DNA of 64,000 nucleotides from Prostheceraeus crozeri (taxonomy: Eukaryota; Platyhelminthes; Polycladida; Euryleptidae). The DNA lies in NCBI GenBank assembly GCA_907163375.1, contig CAJQUW010001473.1:1-64000 (forward strand), in the 5' to 3' direction. The notes under the pieces were generated by a model. The model ran no database searches and was not told the origin of the DNA. It worked only from the letters and a program-made list of their open reading frames with translations. The number at the start of each line of letters is the position of its first letter. The stretch's first letter is position 1. The position numbers were made by a program, and so were the translations under genes. Positions 11,894-21,359 of the stretch are shown here, piece by piece.

Positions 11894-12727
11894 ATGACTG
11901 CTGCTGACAAATCTGGTTCGATGAAGACGTCTGTGCGAATCGTGGATGTGGTAACGAGGTTTCATGGAACGCCAGATGAAGACGTGGACTTGTGGTTCGA
12001 CCGGCTCAGAGTTGCGATAAATTTGACTTCGACAGCTACATCTGAGAAAGACAAGGAGAAAGAGATGGCTTTAATGGTGCCTTTATTCGTTGAAGGGGCG
12101 GCTTACCGGACTTGGCAACAGATACCTGATGCTGGTAAAGGTGATCTTGCTGTGGTCAAAGATGCTTTCAAGCGCGTATTTGGCAAGAGTAAGATAACAT
12201 CTTGGCTGCAGCTAAAGAACACTCGATTGCTTCCAGGAGAACAGATTGACGTAGTTGTCGGAGAAGTGGAGGGTCTTCTGAAGAATGTTGCTGGCGGTAA
12301 TGCTGTGCCTGAACAGTTCGTTTCGCTCTTTGTTTTGGATTCGCTACCGAGGCCAATCGCAGATCAGGTTCGCATGCAACATGGAGAGAAACTGTTGATA
12401 GAAGACGTTGTGTCTTGCGCCAAAGCATTGCTGGCCTTCCCCAATCAAGAAGTAGTCGCGGCTGGTGTATCTAACAGTCAAAGATCAACATCGTCGAAGG
12501 ATTCACAATCGACCAGAGATACTCGCAGATGTTATGGTTGTCACAGAATCGGTCATCTTCGGCGCGATTGTTCCGTGATTTGTTACCGATGCGTCAACGT
12601 GGACACTTGGCAAATGAATGTTCGAACCAGGGAAACGGCCAGGCGAGGATGGCACAGCCGGATCTTGCTGTCCCCGCGGTGCAGTCCTTATCCGAAGAAT
12701 GAAGGTGGATGGCAAAGAACGCAGTGA
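11894..12727 (+). CDS. gag: Gag polyprotein of the LTR retrotransposon
   Basis: About 277 residues from ATG 11894, the first Met after the LTR end. An upstream in-frame extension into the LTR is unlikely to be used. The N-terminal half is helical and resembles retrotransposon capsid (VDLWFDRLRVAI…YRTWQQIPDAG…LKNTRLLPGEQ). The C-terminal part has a Ser/Thr-rich linker and a zinc knuckle, CYGCHRIGHLRRDC, followed by a second incomplete knuckle that starts CYRC and is lost to a frame change. It binds the element RNA and builds the particle. Its end overlaps the pol frame by 19 bases, which suggests translation by ribosomal frameshifting, or a mutation that truncates gag. Confidence 0.8.
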   Translation: MTAADKSGSMKTSVRIVDVVTRFHGTPDEDVDLWFDRLRVAINLTSTATSEKDKEKEMALMVPLFVEGAAYRTWQQIPDAGKGDLAVVKDAFKRVFGKSKITSWLQLKNTRLLPGEQIDVVVGEVEGLLKNVAGGNAVPEQFVSLFVLDSLPRPIADQVRMQHGEKLLIEDVVSCAKALLAFPNQEVVAAGVSNSQRSTSSKDSQSTRDTRRCYGCHRIGHLRRDCSVICYRCVNVDTWQMNVRTRETARRGWHSRILLSPRCSPYPKNEGGWQRTQ

Positions 12728-13479
12728 TGATTGATACAGGTTGCAGTATATCCCTAGTTGGTAAGACTGCTGTTGATTGTTATGATACTGTACTTGATAG
12801 AATTAAGCAAGTCACTATGAATGGTGAGACTATACATACTGATAGATCAGTTAAGTTGAGATCTATTTCTTATAGTGGGTTTAACTTGGGCTCAGTGAAG
12901 GCCTACGTCAGTCCATTTTTACCACTAAATGTTGATTTAGTCATGGAATTAGATCTTATCCTCCGTCATGGGTTTAGCGTTTATCGTGATAAGACTGCAG
13001 GTATTGTAGTGACATTTGGGAAGCTAGCTATCTTTGGTGCAGCTATTCTTAGTAACGACAATTTGATACATGTTGAAGATGGTGGCGGTAGAAATGGTGG
13101 CTTAACACATATTCAGGACCGTGATTTTGATGCTCGGTTTAAGGATGGCAAATGGGAGATAGCATGGAAGTGGATGGTTGGGCCGATGGTCGGCAATTCC
13201 GTTGGGAGGAATATTGTCCCACACGAAGATAGCGAAAAATTTGATTCAGAGATAAATTCGTGGTTAGATGATGGGATTCTTATCAAACATGATCCAAAAG
13301 TTCATGGCCCAATTCACAATTATTTGAATATGATATCTGTCCGGCAGGAAAAAGGAACTGAAATTAAAGTTCGACCTGCGTTAGACTACCGCCAGCTGAA
13401 TAAGGGTATAGAATCTCACCCAGGCGGGGCAGTCCCTATAATATGCAGAGAGATTGAGGCGCTGGCGATAGCTCGGTGA
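12709..13479 (+). CDS. pol: Pol, protease and start of reverse transcriptase
   Basis: The reading opens just before the aspartic-protease active site MIDTGCSISLVG, so the DTG triad residue is present. The protease domain extends to about residue 110 (ends near ILSNDNL). After a linker, the reverse-transcriptase N-terminus is seen as VRPALDYRQLNKGI, the fingers motif of Ty3/gypsy enzymes. A TGA at 13477 ends the frame just before palm motif A, which is found in another frame. The enzyme is therefore broken by a frameshift near 13475. Confidence 0.75.
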   Translation: MAKNAVMIDTGCSISLVGKTAVDCYDTVLDRIKQVTMNGETIHTDRSVKLRSISYSGFNLGSVKAYVSPFLPLNVDLVMELDLILRHGFSVYRDKTAGIVVTFGKLAIFGAAILSNDNLIHVEDGGGRNGGLTHIQDRDFDARFKDGKWEIAWKWMVGPMVGNSVGRNIVPHEDSEKFDSEINSWLDDGILIKHDPKVHGPIHNYLNMISVRQEKGTEIKVRPALDYRQLNKGIESHPGGAVPIICREIEALAIAR

Positions 13480-14097
13480 AAGGTGTTCATTAGTAGATCT
13501 GTGGAAAGCATATTTGCAGATAAGGGTTCAACCCTCTCTATGGACATACCAAGCCGTAAGATGGAATGGTGCCGATTACTTGTTGACAAGGTTAGGATTC
13601 GGATTGGCGTCAGCCCCTAAAATTATGACCGCTATTGCAGAGAATATACTTTCTGCAGACAAGGTGATTGAAGAAAATGTATCGAGCTATATTGATGATC
13701 TTATCACAAATGAAAAACATGTGCCTATTGGTCATGTTGTTGAGCACTTGGAGAAGTGGGGCCTACAATGAAGAAGCCGCAAACATTGGGCTCGGAGCCG
13801 GTACGGGTCCTAAGTTTGAAAATTGGTGAAAACCGATAGTTCCCGACCGACCCACATATAATGGAATAATCGGTGAGTGGTGTGGACAATACCCTGTCCT
13901 AGGATGGCTACGGGTTGCATGTGGTTTCTTAAAGGTGTACGGCTGAAGATGGCACCGGCTGGGATGAACCTGTGAGTACAGAGATAATTGAAAGGTTACA
14001 TGAAATAGAAATGAGATTACAGGTAGAGGGCGATCCAGCCAAGGGACATTGGGTGGTGAATCCGATGAATCCTATAAATGTCTGGGTAGATGCGAGT
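13480..14097 (+). pseudogene. pol: Pol, reverse transcriptase palm and start of RNase H (frameshifted)
   Basis: In the shifted frame the palm motif A is seen as VDLWKAYLQI. It is followed by LTRLGFGLASAPKIM (motif B region) and SSYIDDL (motif C, catalytic YIDD). TGA at 13769 ends this frame. The thumb region is degraded through 13980. A clean frame reappears as WVVNPMNPINVWVDAS, the first strand of RNase H. It is cut at 14097 by the second hAT element and resumes at 16450. Confidence 0.7.
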
Positions 14098-14769
14098 CAG
14101 TGTTGCCACTCGTAGCAATAATTATTGCCTGGCAATATATTCACAATTTGTGGCAATATGCAATAATTATCTGATAGTTCACTGTAGTTGGCAATATTTT
14201 TCAGATTTAAAATGATGATGATATTGTGAAAAGAAATTCTTGATTTGATGGGCATGTTTTTGAGATAATTAGATAGGTCTATTGAAAAGAATTACGCGAG
14301 TCACTGTAATATCGAATGTGAAACCAATTATTCACAATACTTGATCGCTGGTCTCTGAGACTGTACCACATCAATACGAGACATCATTATACTCGAGTCC
14401 AACATTCCCACATTCTGGCTGTTAGAATTGCTAGATATGAGAGGAAGAAAGTCGGTATATTTCATTAACTTTTTAACTGCGGCTCCAGTAAAATTATGAG
14501 CTAAGTTTACCAAATGCGTTAAAATGAAATATGTTTATAAACGCCAGGGGCTATTTTGTAGACTCGTACATAGTTTACATAGTTAGGAGAACTTCCTCCT
14601 AACGAAGTTAATCCTTTTTTAGTTGATCGCTTAGAACGATGGCGCAGATCGTTCAAAGAGATGTCTCGCTTTGAAAGATCTGGAAATCAGGAAGAAAATC
14701 AGATTCTTTATCTATGTTACGCAGATCGCGGAACCGTTTGAAAAGTGGTTTCAACAGTCTTCGGCCATC

Positions 14770-15276
14770 TTAATTCATCGTTTGAGGCTTCAACTCATGA
14801 GCATGGTGAAGAATATCGCAGTACAATTCTGAAACCAGAACATTGACAGTGAAACTGCAATGAAAATAAATATCAGTGACGTCAATAATCAACTTCCTGT
14901 TGGCAAGATCCTCATAAGTCCCACGAACAAAGAAGTTTCCGATGCACTTCGGTACAGGTACAAGAATTACTGTGTAAAAATGTTGACCTATCTGTGAGAT
15001 AATCTCCCTCTGAAAAAGAGGGTTCTTCATTGCCTGAGTTTTCTTAATACAACCTTTAAGTTGAAGGAGGATTTCGTCATTTATTTTGCAAATCAACTTC
15101 CTAATGTTGTCTCTCATGATGACATCGACCATCTTCGGACAAACAACTTTTAAACCAATGGGAGGATTAACCCAAATCCGAGGCATGTCCATGTCCATGT
15201 CATTAACCATCCGACGTCCTGTTCCACCCTTTTCCATGGAAATGCCGATTGTGAAAGAGACATCAGGAAGTCGCAC
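14770..15276 (-). CDS. Unrecognised 168-residue open frame inside the hAT-like element
   Basis: It starts MRLPDVSFTIGISMEKGG and contains an unusual Met/Asp-rich tract (NDMDMDMPRIW). No transposase motif is visible. The length and lack of stops suggest it may once have been coding, but its codon pattern is not decisive. It may be cargo of the hAT element or chance. Confidence 0.25.
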   Translation of the reverse strand: MRLPDVSFTIGISMEKGGTGRRMVNDMDMDMPRIWVNPPIGLKVVCPKMVDVIMRDNIRKLICKINDEILLQLKGCIKKTQAMKNPLFQREIISQIGQHFYTVILVPVPKCIGNFFVRGTYEDLANRKLIIDVTDIYFHCSFTVNVLVSELYCDILHHAHELKPQTMN

Positions 15277-15419
15277 GACATCGATGACAATGAGAAGCGT
15301 AATCGATTGTCCGATGACATAAGAAAAAGTCGTTTACAATGTCGTTCTTTCCTGCAGAAAAGAAACCATCGCGTCATTCAAATTGGATAATGATATGATT
15401 AATCAAGGATTTAAAGCTC

Positions 15420-15734
15420 ATGTGGAATATACGCTTTTTGGCAAAACAGAAAAAAGCATCAGAGAGTGAGAGAATTGCGAAACTGACTGCTTTAGAAGCT
15501 GATGAAATAAATAGGGCGGTACAAAATGATCCACTGAGTAGGGATAGATTGGAAGACCTGAGAAAGGAGGAGTTGTCTGTGAGGAGTTGTCTGGAAAAGG
15601 AAGAAGTTGATGCTAGACAAACAGCAGCTGAATTGAAATTACAGGAGGCTGTTGCGGAACTGAAACAAGTTACTCTCGTGAAGGAACAATTAGCGAAGGA
15701 TGCCAAGAAACGAAAGGAAAAGAAAGGCTGTTGA
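15420..15734 (+). CDS. Coiled-coil protein fragment inside the hAT-like element
   Basis: 104 residues, almost entirely charged helix with heptad-like leucines (IAKLTALEADEI…LEDLRKEELSVR…LKQVTLVKEQLAK) and a Lys-rich tail, KKRKEKKGC. The style resembles the charged C-terminal tails that follow the dimerisation domain in some hAT-derived proteins, and the coiled-coil of the target gene at 9.9-10.1 kb. It could be the last part of a decayed transposase. The opposite-strand frame here is its shadow. Confidence 0.3.
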   Translation: MWNIRFLAKQKKASESERIAKLTALEADEINRAVQNDPLSRDRLEDLRKEELSVRSCLEKEEVDARQTAAELKLQEAVAELKQVTLVKEQLAKDAKKRKEKKGC

Positions 15735-16449
15735 ACTTTCGATTGCAAACTTCGAAAACAGCGCAATTTTTCTTTCCATTGCCCAAATTTTCCAAGAAGT
15801 GACTGTTTGAAGCGCTTGTTACGAAGTGATAAATGTATATATTACTTTGGAAGTCTAAATCCCAAGTTCTTATGGAAATTATCAAATTTCAAATTTGAAG
15901 CACAGTGGTATGTATACATATTTTTGTAATTCAGTTCACACGAGTTCTTTTGCTGAAGCGAACAGTACAGTAGGCATACTGACTTTCGCGATATAAATGT
16001 TTTTATAGCTCAATCGACAAATCTTTTTGCTGATATTTAACAGTGCTGACTTTTGTGATTTATGCATTTTTGTAATTCATTCCACAAGTCTTCTTTATGC
16101 TGAAAATTATCAGTTCATTCCATGAAAACAATATTTTTCTAATTCAATTCATAATCAGTCCATACTAGAAGCCTATAACATCTGGCGATGGTCTACTATA
16201 GTTTTTAGGGTTTTCACGTTCATGGTCAGTTGTTTTTGGAAACGTTCGTGCTTCTCTGTGTTTTCGATGTTCTCACGTTCACCTGTTGAAAGTATCTGGT
16301 AGTTAGCATATCAAACATACAATTATTTTCGTATAATTCATCATTTTTTTCTGACTGCTCATGTGCTTGTATACGCCTTCCCCAAGAACATTTGGCAATA
16401 CTTTTATCAACTGGCAATAATAATCTTATTAGGTGGAGTGGCAACACTG

Positions 16450-17360
16450 ATGCGAGTTCCCTAGCCATTGGAGTTGTGTTGGAAGGAGACGGACGGATCA
16501 TAGAAGATGGGGCATGGTTGCGACCGAAAAATGACGTGGTTCATATTAATCGTAGTGAGTTGGACGCGGGTCTAAAAGGCTTAAACATGGCACTTAAATG
16601 GGGTAGGCGAAACATCCGAATTTTTACTGATTCTCTAACAGTATATAGATGGCTGACAGCAACGACAGAGCGAACTCACAATGTAAAGTCTCGTGCTCTA
16701 GATGAGGTTCTAATACAGCGAAGGCTATCTACGTTTAAGGATATTCTGGAGGAGGAGAAAATACAAGTGTCAATCGAGTTAGTGAGTTCAGAGAAAAATA
16801 TTGCCGACAGTATGACACGAGTTGCAAAGAAGTGGCTGAGTTTGCCTGGTCCAAATCTTGTCGCAATGGTGACATCTGAAGAAGTCGCTGATATTCATAA
16901 TAGCTGTCACTTCGGGGTGGTGAGAACATACGAAATGGCGAAAGAACGATATCCTGATGTTGACAAGGAGACGGTGAGGCAGGTTGTGAGGCAATGTCAT
17001 CCATGTGCGAGGATCGATCCTCCATTGACTTTTCGCTGGGATAGAGGTTCGATCAGGGCAGAGGCCCTTTTGGCAAATGTTGTCTATAGATGTCACCCAC
17101 ATCCATGGTATTCCCTATTTGTCTGTTATTGACGTCTTTCTGGTTTTACAGTATGGAAAAAGCTACATAATGAAACAGCTTCTACAATAACAGCCCAGCT
17201 TGGTCAAGTATTTGGTGAGTTTGGGCCCCCAGCGTCAGTATTGAGCGACAACGCTGCAGTATTCAGGAGCAGAAATATGCTCGAGCTACTAGATCATTGG
17301 GAGGTGAAACAACTACTATCTTGTGCATACCGGCCACAGAGGGGATATTGTAGAGAGAGT
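16450..17360 (+). pseudogene. pol: Pol, RNase H and integrase N-terminal half
   Basis: RNase H continues directly after the hAT with SLAIGVVLEGDG, NRSELDAGL, RIFTDSLTVYRW and NIADSMTR, covering the catalytic acidic residues. The integrase zinc-binding domain follows (HNSCHFG…CHPCARI, the HHCC pattern). A frame change at about 17100-17135 precedes the catalytic core, where the second conserved Asp is seen in SVLSDNAAVFRS. The reading stops at the Polinton insertion (17361). The remaining integrase lies at 35953-36532. Confidence 0.75.
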
Positions 17361-17802
17361 TAGTAGTATAGGGTGTGACATCCGGCGCGTCGCTTCGCTC
17401 GCACCGGATGTCACACCTTGCGAGATTTTCAAAAATTTAGGTAGTCTCCAAATTTCAAAAATTTAGGTAGTCTCCTAATTTCAAAAATTTAGGCGGTCAA
17501 AAAATATCACGTGGTCGAAAATTTAAGTTGTCTCAAATTATCACGTAATCTAAAAAATATCGCGTGGTCGAAAATTTAACGTAGTCGAAAATTTAGGTAC
17601 TCTAAGAATTTCACGTAGACTCAATATACCAGAAGATTGTATTCAAAATATTTATTAAAAAAATGGATGAAACAAAAGTGGAAGAAACCTCAACGGGGAC
17701 GGCGACGACGAAAATGGAAGAAACCTCGAGAATATATCCTTCGTTATCACAATTAAAAATAACTGAATTGAACATTGAAAAAATGAATAAAGAAAAACAC
17801 AA
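17361..17802 (+). repeat. Polinton left terminal inverted repeat
   Basis: Matches the reverse complement of 35511-35952 with roughly eight differences plus a short tip indel, by eye. It contains iterated phrases AAAATTTAGGTAGTCTC and AAAATATCACGTGGTCG. The inner part already includes the first about 45 codons of the first Polinton gene. Homology resumes at 17849-17878 after a stretch missing from the right copy. Confidence 0.9.
17372..17417. other. Hairpin near the left tip of the Polinton
   Basis: GGTGTGACATCCGG (17372-17385) and CCGGATGTCACACC (17404-17417) are perfect complements: a 14-bp stem with an 18-base GC-rich loop. The loop is itself partly self-complementary (GCG...CGC). It lies 11 bases from the tip. 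A mirrored copy is at the right end. Confidence 0.85.
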
Positions 17803-18331
17803 GGATAGAGTTAGGTATATGAAAGATAAGGAATCTCAATTATTATTAAGATTAGAGCATTATGGTAAATTAAGAAAGAGATGTTCTAAAGTTAAGAATG
17901 TAACACAAGGTATTGGAATATTTTTAACAATAAGTTTAGGTGCTTTAACAATTGTTATATCTTCAGGTGTTTTAGCAATTCCAGTAGTTGCTACTGCTTT
18001 AACAGGTACGGGTGTTTTTACAACTTCGCTTGTTACAATGTTAGATAAATCTTTAATTACTAAGAAACGAAAATCATAAAAAACTAAGCATTTACATATT
18101 AAAGAAGTCTATGACAAATTGCATTACTACCTTCAAAGAGTATGTGATGATAATGTTATTACGTTAGATGAGATTGAAAAATTTGATCAAATAGCTAATG
18201 AAGTAAATCAAATATCATTTCAATTACAGTCAGAAAAAGTTCATGACAAGAATAAACAGGATGGCAAAATTTCTAGTGATGGTAAAATTTCTAATGAAGA
18301 AAATGATAAAAGTTTTTTTAAGAAGAGCTAA
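17663..18331 (+). pseudogene. Polinton membrane-protein-like gene, one in-frame stop
   Basis: One frame runs from ATG 17663 to a TAA at 18077-18079 and continues open to the stop at 18329. The product has a Thr/Glu-rich N-terminus, a Lys-rich helix, then a strongly hydrophobic stretch of about 55 residues (IGIFLTISLGALTIVISSGV and beyond), probably two membrane segments. A Lys-rich turn and a helical tail with NVITLDEIEKFDQIA follow. Proteins of this layout are common in invertebrate Polintons but have no agreed function. The first codons lie in the terminal inverted repeat, so a 5' fragment is also present at the right end. Confidence 0.6.
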
Positions 18332-18558
18332 AAAATTTAAGCGAAAATTTAAGCAAAATTTATTAAACAAAACTTAAAACAAAAAGATGTCAGACGCCAA
18401 AGCAATAAAAAAATAATTTGTCCAGTAAAATGTTTTTGTTGTATTCTAATGGTACCACAAAATTCAAATATTATATTTTAAAAATGGATAAAATATAATA
18501 TAAAAATAGAATATGAAAAATATAATAAAAAATATAATATAAAAATATAATATAAAGA

Positions 18559-19377
18559 ATGGATAAAATTAGAGCTGATAATTTTAAAAGAATTGAACAA
18601 TTAGAAGAGTTAATAAAACAAAGAAATATTATGAAAGAAAATCATCTTCAGCATAGAATGATAAAAGCTGGTATTCAATCTGATATGTTTGAAAAAATGC
18701 AGCAAACCGAGCAAGTAATAACTGATTTTGAAAAAACTATGGAGCCATTTAAAACTCTTGAAAAAGAACTTACAAATAATGATAAACAAATTAATATAAC
18801 AGATCCAGCTCACAAAACTATATTAGATGACTATGGTTTACTAGAATCAAACATTAATAAGAAATTACCAAAATCTATGCAATTTGAACATTCTATTTCA
18901 TTTATAGATGGAAAAACAATACCTAGATTTTATCTCGGACAAAAAGAAATATTTCCACAACCTTTTCGAGGTTTAATTTTTTCACCAGATGAATCTCCTT
19001 TTAGTTTAGATAGAAATTTTGTTGATCTTTTAAGAGGAGCAGATTTAAATAATTATGCTGTAGAAGATCTCATAAAATATGAAGCTATGTTAGATAGAGT
19101 TGGTGCAGCAAAATCTCTTAGACGTTATAAACAATTAGAAAATTTATTATCAACGGAAGTTAGAGTAGGGAAAGGTTTTAAAACAGAAACAACTGTATTT
19201 TTACCAGATGATCCACAAGAATTACTAAATAGATTAAACATTTTAATATCTGCAATAAAAGAAGGACATAGTTCTAGTTTCAATGAAATTCATGCTATAT
19301 TGAAGAGATTGTTAGAAAAGAAGATTCTAAATGAAGAGGATTATAAAAGTATAGCTGAAATATGTTGTTCTTTTTAA
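18559..19377 (+). CDS. Polinton hypothetical protein, 272 residues, intact
   Basis: Starts at ATG 18559, after an A/T-only leader, and is uninterrupted. The N-terminal 80 residues are a charged helix with coiled-coil character (FKRIEQLEELIKQRN). The middle has RFYLGQKEIFPQPFRGLIFS and DLLRGADLNNYAVEDLIKYE. The C-terminus ends in LLEKKILNEEDYKSI. I do not recognise a named family. Its place beside capsid and packaging genes suggests a virion or assembly role (inference). It is one of few intact genes in this Polinton. Confidence 0.65.
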   Translation: MDKIRADNFKRIEQLEELIKQRNIMKENHLQHRMIKAGIQSDMFEKMQQTEQVITDFEKTMEPFKTLEKELTNNDKQINITDPAHKTILDDYGLLESNINKKLPKSMQFEHSISFIDGKTIPRFYLGQKEIFPQPFRGLIFSPDESPFSLDRNFVDLLRGADLNNYAVEDLIKYEAMLDRVGAAKSLRRYKQLENLLSTEVRVGKGFKTETTVFLPDDPQELLNRLNILISAIKEGHSSSFNEIHAILKRLLEKKILNEEDYKSIAEICCSF

Positions 19378-19419
19378 TTTTTTTATAAGAAAATATTTAT
19401 TCAAAATTTTAACTAAAAA

Positions 19420-20208
19420 ATGTGTTCAGCGGATTTACACAAAATTAATAATCATTTAGAAAATCTAACAGAGATTTTGGGTTCATCAAAATTTAGTACG
19501 ACGTTAAAAATAATAACAACTACTTCATCACACACTTGTAATTTAGAACCCATTCTACATTTGGAACAAAATAAAAATTATCAAATTGCATTGACTAGTT
19601 TCTCCACATTTAACACTATTCAAAACGTTATCAAAGATGTGAATGATCAATTTAGATATTCTACTGATAAAGGTAAAACGTGGAAAATACTAACTTTTCT
19701 TCCTGGTTCTTACGAAGTTGAATCAATATCAAATGAAATTAAGAGACATTTAGGTATACCATTTAAAGATAAGAAACAATTACATTTTGCAGTTGAACCG
19801 GCAGTTAATAAATTTTCTCTTACTTTAGACGAAAATCATCAAGTTGATTTTAATCATGATAGATCATTGTCAAAACTATTAGGATTTAATAAACAAACCT
19901 ATAGTCAAGGTTATCATTTAGGTGAGAAGATTCCATAAATAACTGAAATAAATTCAATTGTTGTACATTGTGACATTATTGAAGGAGGATATATAAATGG
20001 TAAATTGTCAAATTTAATATTCAGTTTTCCAGCTTTTACTGTACCCATTGGTTATAGATTAAATGTATTTCCACAAACATTAATATATTTCCCTATTACA
20101 AGAAAAACTATTAACAACATTAACATTAGAATCACTGATGAGAAAGGACAAGAAATAAACTTTGGAAGTGAAGAGATTATGATAGATCTTTTGGTTAGAG
20201 AAGTTTAA
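19420..20208 (+). pseudogene. Polinton minor capsid/penton-like protein, one in-frame stop
   Basis: One frame from ATG 19420 to 20208, interrupted only by TAA at 19936-19938; about 262 residues in total. The sequence is beta-rich with NYQIALTSFSTFNTIQNV, WKILTFLPGSYEVESI, SKLLGF and, after the stop, INFGSEEIMIDLLVREV. This layout recurs in Polinton proteins interpreted as single-jelly-roll minor capsid (penton) proteins. The family match is from memory and not proven here. It would sit at capsid vertices. The alternative is a fibre-base protein. Confidence 0.5.
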
Positions 20209-20245
20209 TTTTCTTCTTCTTAAAAATAAAATTTTTTATTAAAAA

Positions 20246-21003
20246 ATGAGTGAAGTGTCCCGATTAAATAAAAAAACTCAAATTTAATCATCATCCAAAT
20301 TTATCTAATAAAGTTTTGTCAGTTATTTGTGGAAGATCAGGATGTGGAAAAACATATCTATTATTTAAAATTTTAACGACTCCAAATTTTTTGGATTATA
20401 ACAATCTTATCATTTATACAACAACAGCAGAACAACCCGTCTATCAATTTTTAAAATATGGATTTGAAAATAATCTTTAAAAAAACAGCAATTGCTTCAT
20501 TATTCAAATAATATGAAAAATCTGAATATGAAGAAGAAATAAGTTCGTGATGTGAAGAAGCAGCAAAAAATAATCAGTTAGTAGAATCCAATAAAAATAA
20601 GCATATAAAAATACAATTAATAGATGGTAGTGGTAATATGCAAGATCCTAGTAAACTAGATAAAACAATAAAACATTGTGTAATTTTTGATGATTGTGTT
20701 AATCATAGAAATCAGTCAGTTCAGAGAAATTATTTCATAAGAGGTAGACATAATAACTGTAGTGTTTTTTATTTAACACATTCATTAGACGGAAGTGTTA
20801 TTAGAAAGAATGCAAATATATTTATACTATTTGAAATAAATGCAAGAAACTTAAGTGATTTGTTAAGAGATTTATGCGTAAGAAATAAAGATGAATTTAA
20901 ACATTCGTGTAACAATGCTTGGTCAAAAGATTATGGCTTCATTACAATTAATATTGATAAAAAAATTCATGACAGAGTTATAGAAAATATTTTCGCGGAG
21001 TGA
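20246..21003 (+). pseudogene. Polinton genome-packaging ATPase (A32/FtsK-like), degraded
   Basis: Walker A is seen as VICGRSGCGKTYLLFK, and Walker B as HCVIFDDC followed by QRNYFIRGRHNNCSVFYLTHS (the sensor region). This is the signature of the A32-type packaging ATPases that pump DNA into capsids. The expected start is ATG 20246. A frameshift occurs within the first 15 codons, and stops or frame changes lie between Walker A and Walker B (about 20478-20550). The last 121 residues (20638-21003) are open. Non-functional. Confidence 0.8.
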
Positions 21004-21053
21004 ACGAATAATTTTTTCTTATAAATTTTTTCTTAATAAAAATTGAAAAAAAT

Positions 21054-21359
21054 ATGTTGAATGCGTACAAGATGGAACATGTACCAGTTTTAAAAGATTA
21101 TCGTCATCCTACAAACCCTGTCAATTCGAAGAAAGAAGTTAGATTTTATTATCATCATAAATACGTATCGTCCGTTACAGATTATAAAACATAACATGGT
21201 ATCAAACCGTATGTTAAATCAAACACCTTTCCCCTGTGTTTACGAAGTTTCAGAGTATTTCTAGCATACAATAATTTATGGTGGTTGCTTAAGAAAGAAA
21301 ATTTAACAACACATGAATTAGAAACATCACATCAATTCAATATTCCTGTGTATATGTAA
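21054..21359 (+). pseudogene. Polinton small protein, one in-frame stop
   Basis: A 102-codon frame from ATG 21054 to TAA 21357, with an internal TAA near 21195. It has a Tyr/His-rich N-terminal part (VRFYYHHKYVSS) and a C-terminal part with LAYNNLWWLLKKENL. No family recognised. It lies between the ATPase and polymerase genes on the same strand. Confidence 0.4.

Larger units (their letters stand above)
14090..16457. mobile_element. Second hAT-like element (14098-16449) in the RNase H domain
   Basis: The 8-bp duplication ATGCGAGT is at 14090-14097 and 16450-16457. The terminal inverted repeats are CAGTGTTGCCACT and AGTGGCAACACTG. Near both ends, GGCAATA phrases are iterated (subterminal repeats). 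The element is 2352 bp and has no recognisable hAT catalytic domain. It contains two unexplained open frames (see separate entries). Removing it and one duplication restores the RNase H reading, which fits precise insertion. Confidence 0.88.

Noticed and set aside
15374..15766. 130-residue Ser/Phe-rich - strand protein
   Set aside because: It is the shadow of the coiled-coil frame at 15420-15734.
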